Origin: Dyadobacter beijingensis DSM 21582
GTDB taxonomy: Bacteria; Bacteroidota; Bacteroidia; Cytophagales; Spirosomataceae
DNA: 64,000 nucleotides
Direction of reading: 5' to 3'
Assembly: GCF_000382205.1 (NCBI RefSeq)
Contig: NZ_KB907788.1
Span: 682,001 to 746,000 of the forward strand
Both the position numbers and the translations under genes were made by a program. This document shows, in pieces, positions 1 to 8,447 of this stretch (its first letter is position 1; every line of letters begins with the position of its first letter). The notes below the pieces were generated by a model, which worked only from the letters and a program-made list of their open reading frames with translations, ran no database searches and had not been told where the DNA came from.

Positions 1-392
1 GTTCAGATTTTGAAAAATATCTTTGTGCTGTGATTGAATGATATGCAGTATTTATAAACATTCTGAGATGTGATCGAGCACATTTGATACTTGATGCGAA
101 TAAATTTTTCCAAAAGTTTTTCAATTGTTAATTTATACTTTACTTTTAGATTTTAGCAGCAGAATCTTCCGAAGTAGTGCCATTCCTTAGGTTGTTTAGT
201 ATTTGTTCACAATCCTGACTGTCTATGATACTATCCTGATTTTCTTTTCTAACTGATCGGCTTCCCGGTAAACCGGCCGTGCCGATGACGGATGTCTCCG
301 CCGGCGCCGCGTGCGCATGTCTGCAAGATGGTCTGCTGACCTTCGATGAACCGTTATTGACCTTTTTGAATACAGCTAATTAACAACCACTT
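1..392. other. Upstream region of first SusC gene, no firm gene
   Basis: This stretch is AT-rich up to about position 250 and then turns GC-rich from about 260 to 360. I see no recognisable gene. A 32-codon open frame (ATG at 285, TAA at 381-383) ends 10 bases before the SusC start and could be a leader peptide or a remnant of older coding sequence; there is no independent support for translation. A short dyad CCGGT-AA-ACCGG lies at 265-276. No clear TAnnTTTG promoter element was found. The regulator of the SusC locus, if local, lies outside the window. Confidence 0.4.
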
Positions 393-3300
393 ATGAAAAA
401 AATGACTACAATTTTGGACCGTCGTGGCGAGGGCCACCCTGGACAGGGCCACCCTGGCGATGGCCACCCTAGCGAGGGCCACCCTGGCAAGGGCCACCCT
501 GGCGCCGGTCGTGCCGGCGGCTATCGGTCTGCCGCGCTGGCGCTTTGCCTGGGCTTCTCGGCATTGCTTCCCGCAAGCACACATGCGGGGGACCCTCGTT
601 ACTTGCACGAGAAAAGCTCCGCGAATACGAGCGCGTATAATGCATGGCGTTCGCTGAAACGGCCGGTCGCGAACGCCGAGCGGACCGTGAGCGGGAGGGT
701 GACCGATGGTGCCGGGAAAGACGGCCTCGTGGGCGTGAATATCCTGATCAAGGGTACCTCGCGCGGAACGGTCACGGATGCGACAGGGAATTATGTATTA
801 CGTGTCGATACCGAGCGTGATACGCTCGTGTTTTCCTTCCTCGGCTTCCTTTCGCAGGAGGTAGCGGTGGGTAACCGGTCGGTCATTGACCTCGCGCTCA
901 GCGCCGATCAACGGCAGCTCAACGAGGTGGTCGTGACGGCATTGGGTATCAAAAAAGAGAAGAAAGCCGTCGGTTACGCGGTGTCCGAAGTGAAGGGTGC
1001 TACGATGGTGAAAGCGCGTGAACCGAATGCGATCAGCTCGCTGACGGGCAAGGTGGCCGGCCTTACCATTGCACAAAGCCCCGATTTGCTTGCCAGCCCG
1101 CAGGTGACGCTGCGCGGTCGCGCCGGGGTATTGTACGTGGTTGACGGTGTGCCGATTAACACCGATTCATGGAACCTAAGCCCGGACGATATCGAAACCT
1201 ATTCCGTGCTGAAAGGTGCCAGCGCAGCTGCATTGTACGGTAACCGCGGCCAGAACGGAGCTATTATCATTACCACCAAAAAAGGCAGCAGCGCCAAAAA
1301 GGGCTTTTCGGTCGATTTCAATTCGAGCACCCAGTTGCAGACGGGCTTCAATGCCATTCCCAAATACCAGACGGAATACGGCCCCGGCAGCGATTACGAA
1401 TATGCATTCAAGGACGGCCGCGGGGGCGGCATCAACGATAACGATTACAATATCTGGGGGCCACGTTTTGAAGGTCAGCTAATTACCCAGTATAACAGCC
1501 CCAAAGACCCCGCGACCGGCGCGCTCGTACCTATTCCCTGGCTCGCGCGGGGAAAGGACAATTTGACCAACTTCCTTCGCAACGGTTTGCTGAGCACCAA
1601 TAACCTCGCCATTTCAAGCAAGAACGAATTCGGCGACTTCCGCCTTTCCGTTTCACAAATGTTCCAGCGCGGACAAATGCCGAATACGAAGCTCGGCGGC
1701 ACGAACGTGAACATTTCCGGCGGGATTAATGCTGGCAAAAAAGTACGTTTCGATGCAAGTATCAACTATAACCGCCAGTATTCGCCCAATTATCCCACGC
1801 TCGACTACGGCCCCGCCAGCCCCATCTACATTTTCACCGTATGGGGTGGTGTGGATTACGACGTGAACGACCTGCGCAACTACTGGCAGCCCGGCAAGGA
1901 AAATGCCCAGCAGTACAACCGCGAATACACGATCTACGATAACCCCTGGATGACTGCCTACGAAGCATTGAAGACCTATTATAAGAACGATGTGTACGGT
2001 TTTGTGCAAATGAATTACAAAATCAGCGACAAGCTGACGTTCAATGCGCGTACGAATGTGAGCACCTGGAACCGTAACCGCAGTACCCGCGCCCCGATTT
2101 CTTCCAACCTCTACAACTTCGGCTTCCCGAACCAGGCCGGCGGCTATTCCGAGACTTACGACACGTTCTGGGAGAACAATACCGAGGGCTCATTGAAATT
2201 CGAAAACCGCTTCGGGCAGGATTTCGGGCTGAATGCGTCGTTGTATGCCAACCTTCGCTCGGTAAAGGTGACGTCGCTGACAGGCACTACTTCCAAGGGC
2301 CTGATCGTGCCGGGCGTGTATGACCTGTCGAACTCCGTGCAGCCCGCCACTTCTTCCAATGACCAGGCAAAGCGCTGGGTGGGAAGTACTTATGGGTTTG
2401 TGGACCTGGATTATAAAGATTTCCTGTTCCTGAGCCTCACCGGGCGTGTAGACCGGTCGAGCACGATGCCTAAGAAGAACAATACCTATTTCTATCCGTC
2501 GGCGTCGCTCAGCGCAGTGCTTTCGGAAGTGATCGATTTGCCGAAAGTCGTTTCCTTTGCTAAAATCCGCGGTTCGTACGCCAACGTGGCGAGCGATTTT
2601 GTGGACGAGAGTTCGCAGTACGACATTTACAAGCTGCTGCCGACCTACACCAGCTCTACGCGTTGGAACAATTCCTACACCGGCGTAAGCTACACGGGCA
2701 CGCTGTATAGCGATAACCTGCAAGCCGCTCGCGTGAAAACGCTCGAATTGGGCCTGGAAATGCGGTTTTTGCATAACCGGCTCGGTTTCGACGCCTCTGT
2801 GTTCCGCAATGTAGAAGGGCCGGGGATCGTGAGCGTGCCTGCTTCCATTACCTCGGGCGTGGCGGGCGTGCAGCGCAATGCGTATACGTACGTGCGGAAG
2901 GGCGTCGAGCTGGGTGTGGACGGTACAGCCGTGAAAAATGAATATCTGACCTGGAATGTTTCGGCCAACTGGTCGCTCAACCACAAATGGCTCGACAAGA
3001 TCGACGGTACGCAGCAGCGCGACGGCAATATCCACGTCGGCGAACGCGCGGATGCCTATTATATCAAGGATTTCCAGCGCGACGAAACGGGCAAGATCAT
3101 CGTCGGGTCGAACGGGATGCCGGCTTACAATCCGTTCAATTCCCGGATCGGCTACTACGACAATAATTTCACAGCGGGTATTAATAACACGTTCAGCCAC
3201 AAGTCGTTCACGCTGAGCTTCCAGGTGGATGGCCGTTTCGGCGGGAAGGTTAACAACTACATGTATACCAAGCAGTTCGGTAGCGGAACGGCGCCGGAAT

Positions 3301-3758
3301 CTGCCAATGAGTTCCGTTTGAAAGACTGGCAAAACCGCGATAACCCGGACTACAAAGGCTCTGTAATGACGGACGGCAAGCGCATTGTCAAAGGCCAGCT
3401 CAATACCGACCAGGACGGCAATGTGATTTCGGACACGCGCGAATTTGCGACGAACGACGTGCCGGTGCTCTGGCAGGCGTGGGCGACAAATTACTACCAG
3501 TCGGGGTACATTGCCGCTAAAAACCGCACCTATGTAAAGCTGCGCGAGGTGGTTTTGACCTACAATTTCCCGGCGAAACTGCTTTCGAAAACGCGTTTCG
3601 CCAGCTCGGCCAGCATTTCGCTCGTAGGACGTAACCTGTTGTATTTCACAGGAAAGTATACCAAAAACATCGACCTTGACCAGTTTACCGGCACCATTAC
3701 GAGCTTCCAGACGCCGTCTGTGAAAAGCTTCGGTGCCAATCTGAACGTGACTTTTTAA
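393..3758 (+). CDS. SusC/RagA-family TonB-linked outer-membrane receptor with repeat-bearing leader
   Basis: This 1121-residue protein is a SusC-type TonB-dependent transporter, forming the outer-membrane barrel that imports a ligand captured by the SusD lipoprotein encoded 12 bases downstream. Visible parts are a signal peptide hydrophobic core around residues 48-65, a carboxypeptidase-like regulatory domain at about 100-175 (VSGRVTDGAGKDGLVGV), a TonB-box region near LNEVVVTALG, a plug at about 190-310 with VLYVVDGVPI and GAIIITTKKG, and a long barrel. No STN domain is present, so it is not expected to signal through a FecR protein. The oddity is the n-region: about 43 residues precede the hydrophobic core, with five GHPxx units encoded by a 15-bp tandem repeat. 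The substrate is unknown. Family assignment is firm; the start at 393 is likely but unproven, because the repeats make the leader unusually long. Confidence 0.93.
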   Translation: MKKMTTILDRRGEGHPGQGHPGDGHPSEGHPGKGHPGAGRAGGYRSAALALCLGFSALLPASTHAGDPRYLHEKSSANTSAYNAWRSLKRPVANAERTVSGRVTDGAGKDGLVGVNILIKGTSRGTVTDATGNYVLRVDTERDTLVFSFLGFLSQEVAVGNRSVIDLALSADQRQLNEVVVTALGIKKEKKAVGYAVSEVKGATMVKAREPNAISSLTGKVAGLTIAQSPDLLASPQVTLRGRAGVLYVVDGVPINTDSWNLSPDDIETYSVLKGASAAALYGNRGQNGAIIITTKKGSSAKKGFSVDFNSSTQLQTGFNAIPKYQTEYGPGSDYEYAFKDGRGGGINDNDYNIWGPRFEGQLITQYNSPKDPATGALVPIPWLARGKDNLTNFLRNGLLSTNNLAISSKNEFGDFRLSVSQMFQRGQMPNTKLGGTNVNISGGINAGKKVRFDASINYNRQYSPNYPTLDYGPASPIYIFTVWGGVDYDVNDLRNYWQPGKENAQQYNREYTIYDNPWMTAYEALKTYYKNDVYGFVQMNYKISDKLTFNARTNVSTWNRNRSTRAPISSNLYNFGFPNQAGGYSETYDTFWENNTEGSLKFENRFGQDFGLNASLYANLRSVKVTSLTGTTSKGLIVPGVYDLSNSVQPATSSNDQAKRWVGSTYGFVDLDYKDFLFLSLTGRVDRSSTMPKKNNTYFYPSASLSAVLSEVIDLPKVVSFAKIRGSYANVASDFVDESSQYDIYKLLPTYTSSTRWNNSYTGVSYTGTLYSDNLQAARVKTLELGLEMRFLHNRLGFDASVFRNVEGPGIVSVPASITSGVAGVQRNAYTYVRKGVELGVDGTAVKNEYLTWNVSANWSLNHKWLDKIDGTQQRDGNIHVGERADAYYIKDFQRDETGKIIVGSNGMPAYNPFNSRIGYYDNNFTAGINNTFSHKSFTLSFQVDGRFGGKVNNYMYTKQFGSGTAPESANEFRLKDWQNRDNPDYKGSVMTDGKRIVKGQLNTDQDGNVISDTREFATNDVPVLWQAWATNYYQSGYIAAKNRTYVKLREVVLTYNFPAKLLSKTRFASSASISLVGRNLLYFTGKYTKNIDLDQFTGTITSFQTPSVKSFGANLNVTF
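431..500 (+). repeat. Five-copy 15-bp in-frame tandem repeat in SusC leader
   Basis: GGGCCACCCT (once TGGCCACCCT) recurs at 431, 446, 461, 476 and 491, exactly 15 bases apart, with variable bases between. Each unit encodes Gly-His-Pro plus two variable residues (GQ, GD, SE, GK, GA). Because 15 is a multiple of three, changes in copy number would lengthen or shorten the leader without a frameshift. The opposite strand is also open and encodes an ARVAL-like repeat, which is a shadow of the periodicity. Confidence 0.9.
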
Positions 3759-3770
3759 TCAGCATTACCA

Positions 3771-5249
3771 ATGAAAAAGATCCAATATCTGCTATTGTCG
3801 CTGGCGATCGGCCTGGGAAGCTGCCAGGATATCGATACCCTGCAAAAGGACCCCGGCGCGATCACCAACCCCTCCGCGGACCTCATCCTGACGGGCATTC
3901 TCACCAACACCTGGGACGCCCCGTGGAGCACCGACCACCGTCATAACCAGTTTATGACCCAGAACGAAGCCTACTACGACGGCCAGGCATACGGTTGGAC
4001 GACAGGCTCTTATGATGTATTTTACACCTCTCTGCGCAACGTGAACCGGATGGAGATCGAAGCCGCGAAAACCGGCGATGTGGGCGCGCATTACCTCACG
4101 CTCGCGAAGTTTTTCAAGGCTTATTTTTACAGCCGCGCCACCGAAATGTTTGGTGACGTGCCGATGTCGGAAGCGATCAAAGGTGTGAGCGACGAGAATT
4201 TCAAGCCGAAATACGATGCGCAGAAGGACATTTACGTGCAGGTTTTGAAATGGCTCGAAGAGGCCAATGCCGAAATGCCGGCCCTGATCGCGAAAAAGCC
4301 GGCTATCTCCGGCGATTATATGTATGGCGGGGATCTGGCCAAATGGCAGAAACTGATCAACTCGTACCGGCTGCGGGTCCTGATCAGCCTCAGCAAACGC
4401 GCCGACGACAGCCCGGAACTGAATGTGAAACAGCAGTTTGCGGCGATCGTGAACGATCCGTCTAAATACCCGCTCATTACGACGAATGCAGACAATTTCC
4501 AGGTCGTTTACAATACCATCAACACCTATCCGCTCTGGCCGAGCAATGGGGTAGTGGTGAAAAACGACAAGCGCAATACCCTCGGCGCGACATTCACCGA
4601 CATCGCCAAAGCTACCCGCGACCCGCGCCTGCTGGTAGTAGCACTGCCTGCGGATGCATTGAAGGGCAATGCGGACGCCTACCAGCGCTACGGCGGCGGC
4701 AAAACGGGCGACCTGCAATCGACCCTGCTCGAACAGGCCGGTAAGGGGCTGCTTTCGATGATCAATTTCGATTATTGGGAAGCTTCGGCGGCCGGCGTGC
4801 CGGCGATACAGCTGGGCGCTCACGAGGTGCATTTCAGCATAGCGGAGGCCATTAACCGCGGCTGGCTCACGGGCAATGCAGCCGATTATTATGCAAAAGG
4901 TGTGACGGAATCGATGAAGTTTTATAACATTGCGCAGACGGAGATCGACCGCTTCCTTGCTGCTAATCCCTATCCGGGTAACAATGCGCAGGGTTTGCAG
5001 AAAATACTGGAACAGAAATACATGGCGTTCTTCGAGAATTCGGGCCGTCAGGCATTTTACAACTACCGTCGCACGGGCATTCCGGCATTCAGCATCGGCC
5101 AGTCCAACTCGAATAATAATCAGATCCCCGTGCGCTGGGCTTACCCGACAACGGAGTACACGACCAACGAAGTGAATGTGAAAGCATCGCTGAAAAGCCA
5201 GTTCAACGGCGCCGACACACAGAATAGCGTGATGTGGCTGATTAAATAA
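3771..5249 (+). CDS. SusD_2-type nutrient-binding outer-membrane lipoprotein
   Basis: This 492-residue protein is the SusD partner of the receptor just upstream (12-base gap, same operon). It has a lipoprotein signal ending in LGSC with the lipidated cysteine at residue 18, and the helical TPR-like architecture of the SusD-like family 2 (for example LAKFFKAYFYSRATEMFGDVP at about 108-128, and ILEQKYMAFFENSGRQAF near 415-435, typical of the C-terminal SusD region). It should sit at the cell surface as the lid of the SusC barrel and bind substrate. The ligand cannot be told from sequence. The following phosphatase-like enzyme suggests a phosphorylated or sulfated compound, which is inference. 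Confidence 0.9.
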   Translation: MKKIQYLLLSLAIGLGSCQDIDTLQKDPGAITNPSADLILTGILTNTWDAPWSTDHRHNQFMTQNEAYYDGQAYGWTTGSYDVFYTSLRNVNRMEIEAAKTGDVGAHYLTLAKFFKAYFYSRATEMFGDVPMSEAIKGVSDENFKPKYDAQKDIYVQVLKWLEEANAEMPALIAKKPAISGDYMYGGDLAKWQKLINSYRLRVLISLSKRADDSPELNVKQQFAAIVNDPSKYPLITTNADNFQVVYNTINTYPLWPSNGVVVKNDKRNTLGATFTDIAKATRDPRLLVVALPADALKGNADAYQRYGGGKTGDLQSTLLEQAGKGLLSMINFDYWEASAAGVPAIQLGAHEVHFSIAEAINRGWLTGNAADYYAKGVTESMKFYNIAQTEIDRFLAANPYPGNNAQGLQKILEQKYMAFFENSGRQAFYNYRRTGIPAFSIGQSNSNNNQIPVRWAYPTTEYTTNEVNVKASLKSQFNGADTQNSVMWLIK

Positions 5250-5265
5250 ACTTAACCTTTTCACC

Positions 5266-6348
5266 ATGAAAAACATCGTACTTTCCCTGGCGCTACTGAC
5301 GCTGAGCCTGCTGGCATCGGCGCAAACCAAAACGCGCAATGTGGTCATGATCTCCGTCGACGGTTGTCGCTGGCAGGAAATTTTCCGCGGCGCCGATTCG
5401 GTTTTGTTCTTCAACAAGAAATATGTCCATCAGGATTCCGCCGCCATGATCGCCAAGTACTGGGCTAAAACGAGCGGCGAACGGCGGTCGAAACTCATGC
5501 CGTTCTTTTGGAATACCCTGTTAAAACAAGGGCAGCTGTACGGCAACCGAGACCTGGGAAACCTTGTGAATGTGCGCAATAAATACTGGTTTTCGTACCC
5601 CGGACGGAGCGAGACGCTTTGTGGCTATTACGATGAAAAAATCAATAGCAACGACTACCCGAACAACCCCAACGAGAATGTCCTCGAATTTTTCAACAGA
5701 CAAAAAGGATATGAGGGTAAGGTGGTCACATTTGCTTCCTGGGACGCATTGTCGCGCATTCTTAACCGCGACCGCAACGGCATGCTGGTGAATATCCCCG
5801 GCGAGGTTGTCAAAGGCGCTAAACTGACCCCGGCGCAGAAGCTGGCCAACGAGCTGCAAAACTACCTGCCGGAGTATTTCGGCAAATCCGTGCGCTTCGA
5901 TGCCCACACGTACGCGCTCACGCGCTCGTATGTCGAGGCCAACCATCCGCGCGTGGTGCATATCGACTTCGCGGACATGGACGAATTCGGCCACCACGGC
6001 CAGTACGACTCGTTTCTCGACGGCGCGCATTACGTCGACGGCATGGTAGCCAGCCTCTGGAACTACATGCAGGCGGACCCGTTCTACAAGGACCAGACGA
6101 CGCTCATCATCTACCCCGACCACGGCCGCGGCCTCGGCGACCGCTGGACGAGCCACGGCACATCCGCACCGCATTCAAACGAAACCTGGATGGCCATCAT
6201 CGGCCCGGACACCCCGGCCGCCGGTGAAATGAAAACCCAGTCGCAAATCTACCAGGACCAATTCGCCCAAACGGTTGCGCAGCTGATGGGTTTCAAATTC
6301 ACGGCCAACCATCCGGTAGGGGAGATTGTGAAGAGCGTGTTTAAATGA
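5266..6348 (+). CDS. Secreted alkaline-phosphatase-superfamily hydrolase
   Basis: This 360-residue protein has a signal peptide (cleavage after about ASAQ, residue 20) and the metal-binding landmarks of the alkaline phosphatase/phosphodiesterase/sulfatase superfamily: MISVDGCRW at about 28-36 (first metal aspartate D32), HIDFADMDEFGHHGQYD in the second half (Asp and His ligands), YPDHGRG and TSHGT near the C-terminal third. It probably cleaves a phosphate or sulfate ester in the periplasm. It starts 16 bases after the SusD stop, so it is very likely the third gene of the same operon and processes what the SusCD pair imports. Nucleotide pyrophosphatase, phosphodiesterase and sulfatase activities cannot be separated by reading; no clear sulfatase CxPxR signature is present. 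Confidence 0.82.
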   Translation: MKNIVLSLALLTLSLLASAQTKTRNVVMISVDGCRWQEIFRGADSVLFFNKKYVHQDSAAMIAKYWAKTSGERRSKLMPFFWNTLLKQGQLYGNRDLGNLVNVRNKYWFSYPGRSETLCGYYDEKINSNDYPNNPNENVLEFFNRQKGYEGKVVTFASWDALSRILNRDRNGMLVNIPGEVVKGAKLTPAQKLANELQNYLPEYFGKSVRFDAHTYALTRSYVEANHPRVVHIDFADMDEFGHHGQYDSFLDGAHYVDGMVASLWNYMQADPFYKDQTTLIIYPDHGRGLGDRWTSHGTSAPHSNETWMAIIGPDTPAAGEMKTQSQIYQDQFAQTVAQLMGFKFTANHPVGEIVKSVFK

Positions 6349-6468
6349 GACTTTCAAACTGGCGCGTTTAATCATTGAAACAAGCTACCTGATAAGTGTT
6401 GCTGTTTTCAAAGTGTGATTTTGACGATGATTGTGTTATTTTGAACTATCAATTAAATCGCGGTCACC

Positions 6469-6624
6469 ATGAAATACAAAGGAAACACGATATCGAAGCC
6501 TGTGGTGGGAAAAGAAGCGAAAGCTTTGCTGAAAGCGGTGAATTCCGGCGGTTATGTGGCAAATGAGCAAGGGGTAATCACGGCCAAAAGAATAGCAGAG
6601 CGGATCATTAAACAGCAGAAGTAA
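6469..6624 (+). CDS. 51-residue basic protein abutting GNAT gene, candidate antitoxin
   Basis: A short open frame starts with ATG at 6469 and stops with TAA at 6622-6624, directly abutting the ATG of the acetyltransferase gene (TAAATG, zero spacing), which implies translational coupling. The product is 51 residues, lysine-rich and predicted mostly helical in the second half (ITAKRIAERIIKQQK). It is not recognisably a ribbon-helix-helix DUF1778 protein, the usual antitoxin of GNAT toxins. Small size, basic charge and position would suit a regulator or antitoxin of the neighbour, but function is unknown. Coding status is supported by position and codon usage only. Confidence 0.62.
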   Translation: MKYKGNTISKPVVGKEAKALLKAVNSGGYVANEQGVITAKRIAERIIKQQK

Positions 6625-7218
6625 ATGTCGCAAGCCAGATTTGAAGGAATCGATTTCTCAGAATTTGACGTAGTTGAAATGAACCCTGACCTGGAAAACC
6701 TGGGTCAGGGTTTTAAGTGTTTGCGAAACGATTTTGCGACTTACATTAAAGGTCGAAAGATCAGGCTGGAATGTAAATCCCTGACCAGCAAATGCTGGAT
6801 CATCGAGCACGACGAGAAAATCGCAGGGTACATTACTTTGATGGCGGACAAGCTGACGACCGAGTATCGATTGCTTGAAAACGAAGGCGTTGAATACCGG
6901 ACATTTCCGGCGGTGAAAATCGGCTGGCTGGCGGCCGACAAACGGGCTAAAGGTGCAGGACGAAGGTTGCTGGAATGGGCATTGGAATATGTAACGACCG
7001 ACCTGATCAATCGGGTTGGTGTCCGTTTCGTTACGGTAGACGCGCTGCATGACCCGGATACCGGCTACGACATCGCATCCTATTACGCGCGTTTCGGATT
7101 CAAACACGTTGACCCGACGGAAAGTATCACGCCTAAATGCAATTTCAGGACTATGTATTTTGATATCAAAACCGTAGTGGAAGAGTTGAACGCGCTGCGC
7201 CGAACGAGGTTGATTTAA
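6625..7218 (+). CDS. GNAT-family N-acetyltransferase
   Basis: This 197-residue protein carries the acetyl-CoA binding motif of the GNAT fold (VKIGWLAADKRAKGAGRRLL, residues 97-116, with the R-x-x-G-x-G core at 107-112) and the conserved YYARFGF segment at 153-159 that ends the fold in many GNAT enzymes, including tRNA-acetylating toxins of the TacT/AtaT type. It should transfer an acetyl group to an amine; the substrate is unknown. The 51-residue gene abuts it upstream. A toxin role is possible because of the two-gene arrangement, yet an ordinary acetyltransferase of small molecules or proteins is equally compatible. The first 40 residues are not part of the standard GNAT core. Confidence 0.85.
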   Translation: MSQARFEGIDFSEFDVVEMNPDLENLGQGFKCLRNDFATYIKGRKIRLECKSLTSKCWIIEHDEKIAGYITLMADKLTTEYRLLENEGVEYRTFPAVKIGWLAADKRAKGAGRRLLEWALEYVTTDLINRVGVRFVTVDALHDPDTGYDIASYYARFGFKHVDPTESITPKCNFRTMYFDIKTVVEELNALRRTRLI

Positions 7219-7302
7219 TGCAAATTTTACACTTCTAACCCGCATTTTTCTTAGCTTGCCGTTGTTGACAGCAAAAAGGCTGGTAAATGGCAGCCATTCA
7301 TA

Positions 7303-8445
7303 ATGAAATCAGATTTTTCCAAGAAATTCTCCAAACCCGTTTTTAAACGCGACGTTCCCGACGATACATTCAAGTACCTGCCTGCTCCCAAACCGTCCGG
7401 GAAATATCCTTACCATCTCAACCTCGAAGCGATCGATCCCGTGCCTGACCAGCACAAACTGGCATTCCATATGGTGGGGGATACCGGCAGCATCCGCACA
7501 CCGGATTTTCAGAAACTGGTCGTAGCGGAGATGGTGAAGCAGTTCGAAGCAGCCGAAAAGACGGGCTATGAGCCGCAGTTTCTCTTTCACCTCGGCGATG
7601 TAGTCTACAACCACGGCGAGGCCAGCGAGTACCAGCGACAATTTTTTGATCCCTATAAAAAATACCCCGGCCCGATTTTCGCGATCCCCGGCAACCACGA
7701 TAGCGACGTTAACCCCGACAGCCGCGTCCGGTACCATAGCCTCGACGCGTTTACGACGGTTTTTTGCAATACCGAACGTCGCACGGTGGCTTTCAGCGGC
7801 CATGCGGAGCGCAAAAGCATGACCCAGCCCAATGTGTACTGGACGCTCCTGACGCCCCTCGCGAACATCATCGGCATGTATTCCAATGTGCCCAAATTCG
7901 GTGTGGTGACCGACGAGCAACGCCGCTGGCTCATCGACGAGCTCAAACGCGCCGATGCCGAACGCCCGCACAAGGCGGTGATCCTTTGCCTGCACCATTC
8001 GCCCTATTCGGCGGATATCAACCACGGTTCGAGCCTGCCGATGATCGAATTGCTGGAAGGTGTGTTTGAAGAAACAGGCATTTATCCCGACATTGTTTTT
8101 AGCGGTCATGTGCATAATTACCAGCGTTTTAGCCGGCATTATCGAAACGGCCGCAGCGGCGGAGGGCGCGTGCTGCCGTTCATCGTGGCGGGCAGCGGAG
8201 GGTACGACGAGCTCCATCCGGTCGCCTACACGAACGACGACCGGTTTACAGCCGAGTTGCCTGTTTTTGAAGGCATCAACCTCGAACACAGCTGCGATAC
8301 GAAGCACGGGTTTCTGAAAGTTTTGCTCGAAAGGGTGTCGGACGGCATTACCATTACCGTCGAGTTTTACACGCTCCCGCACGAGCGGCGCATCGAGCCC
8401 GGCGTAAATGCGGCGCTGGAAGACAGGCTGGTACTGAAAGTGTAA
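7303..8445 (+). CDS. Calcineurin-like metallophosphoesterase
   Basis: This 380-residue protein has the ordered metal-ligand motifs of calcineurin-like phosphoesterases: GDTG at 59-62 (in place of the common GDxH), HLGDVVYNHG at 97-106, PGNHD at 129-133, LHHSPYS near 230 and SGHVHNYQR near 265. It lacks a signal peptide, so it is probably cytoplasmic. The first motif lacks the usual histidine, a variation also seen in purple-acid-phosphatase-like members, where the GDxG form occurs. Substrate is unknown. Its end lies 2 bases from the end of the convergent LytTR gene, leaving no room for a separate terminator. Confidence 0.85.
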   Translation: MKSDFSKKFSKPVFKRDVPDDTFKYLPAPKPSGKYPYHLNLEAIDPVPDQHKLAFHMVGDTGSIRTPDFQKLVVAEMVKQFEAAEKTGYEPQFLFHLGDVVYNHGEASEYQRQFFDPYKKYPGPIFAIPGNHDSDVNPDSRVRYHSLDAFTTVFCNTERRTVAFSGHAERKSMTQPNVYWTLLTPLANIIGMYSNVPKFGVVTDEQRRWLIDELKRADAERPHKAVILCLHHSPYSADINHGSSLPMIELLEGVFEETGIYPDIVFSGHVHNYQRFSRHYRNGRSGGGRVLPFIVAGSGGYDELHPVAYTNDDRFTAELPVFEGINLEHSCDTKHGFLKVLLERVSDGITITVEFYTLPHERRIEPGVNAALEDRLVLKV

Positions 8446-8447
8446 CC

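Noticed and set aside
431..500. CRISPR or minisatellite outside genes
   Set aside because: The units are 15 bases, without spacers, in frame within a clear SusC leader; this is a coding tandem repeat.
2190..3332. Long minus-strand open frame of 380 codons inside the first SusC gene
   Set aside because: It is a shadow of a high-GC coding region; the translation is rich in Arg/His/Val with no family features, while the plus-strand product is a clear SusC.
3792..5417. 541-codon minus-strand frame across the SusD_2 gene
   Set aside because: The opposite frame is a well-supported SusD-like lipoprotein; this one is a shadow with Arg/His/Val-rich composition.
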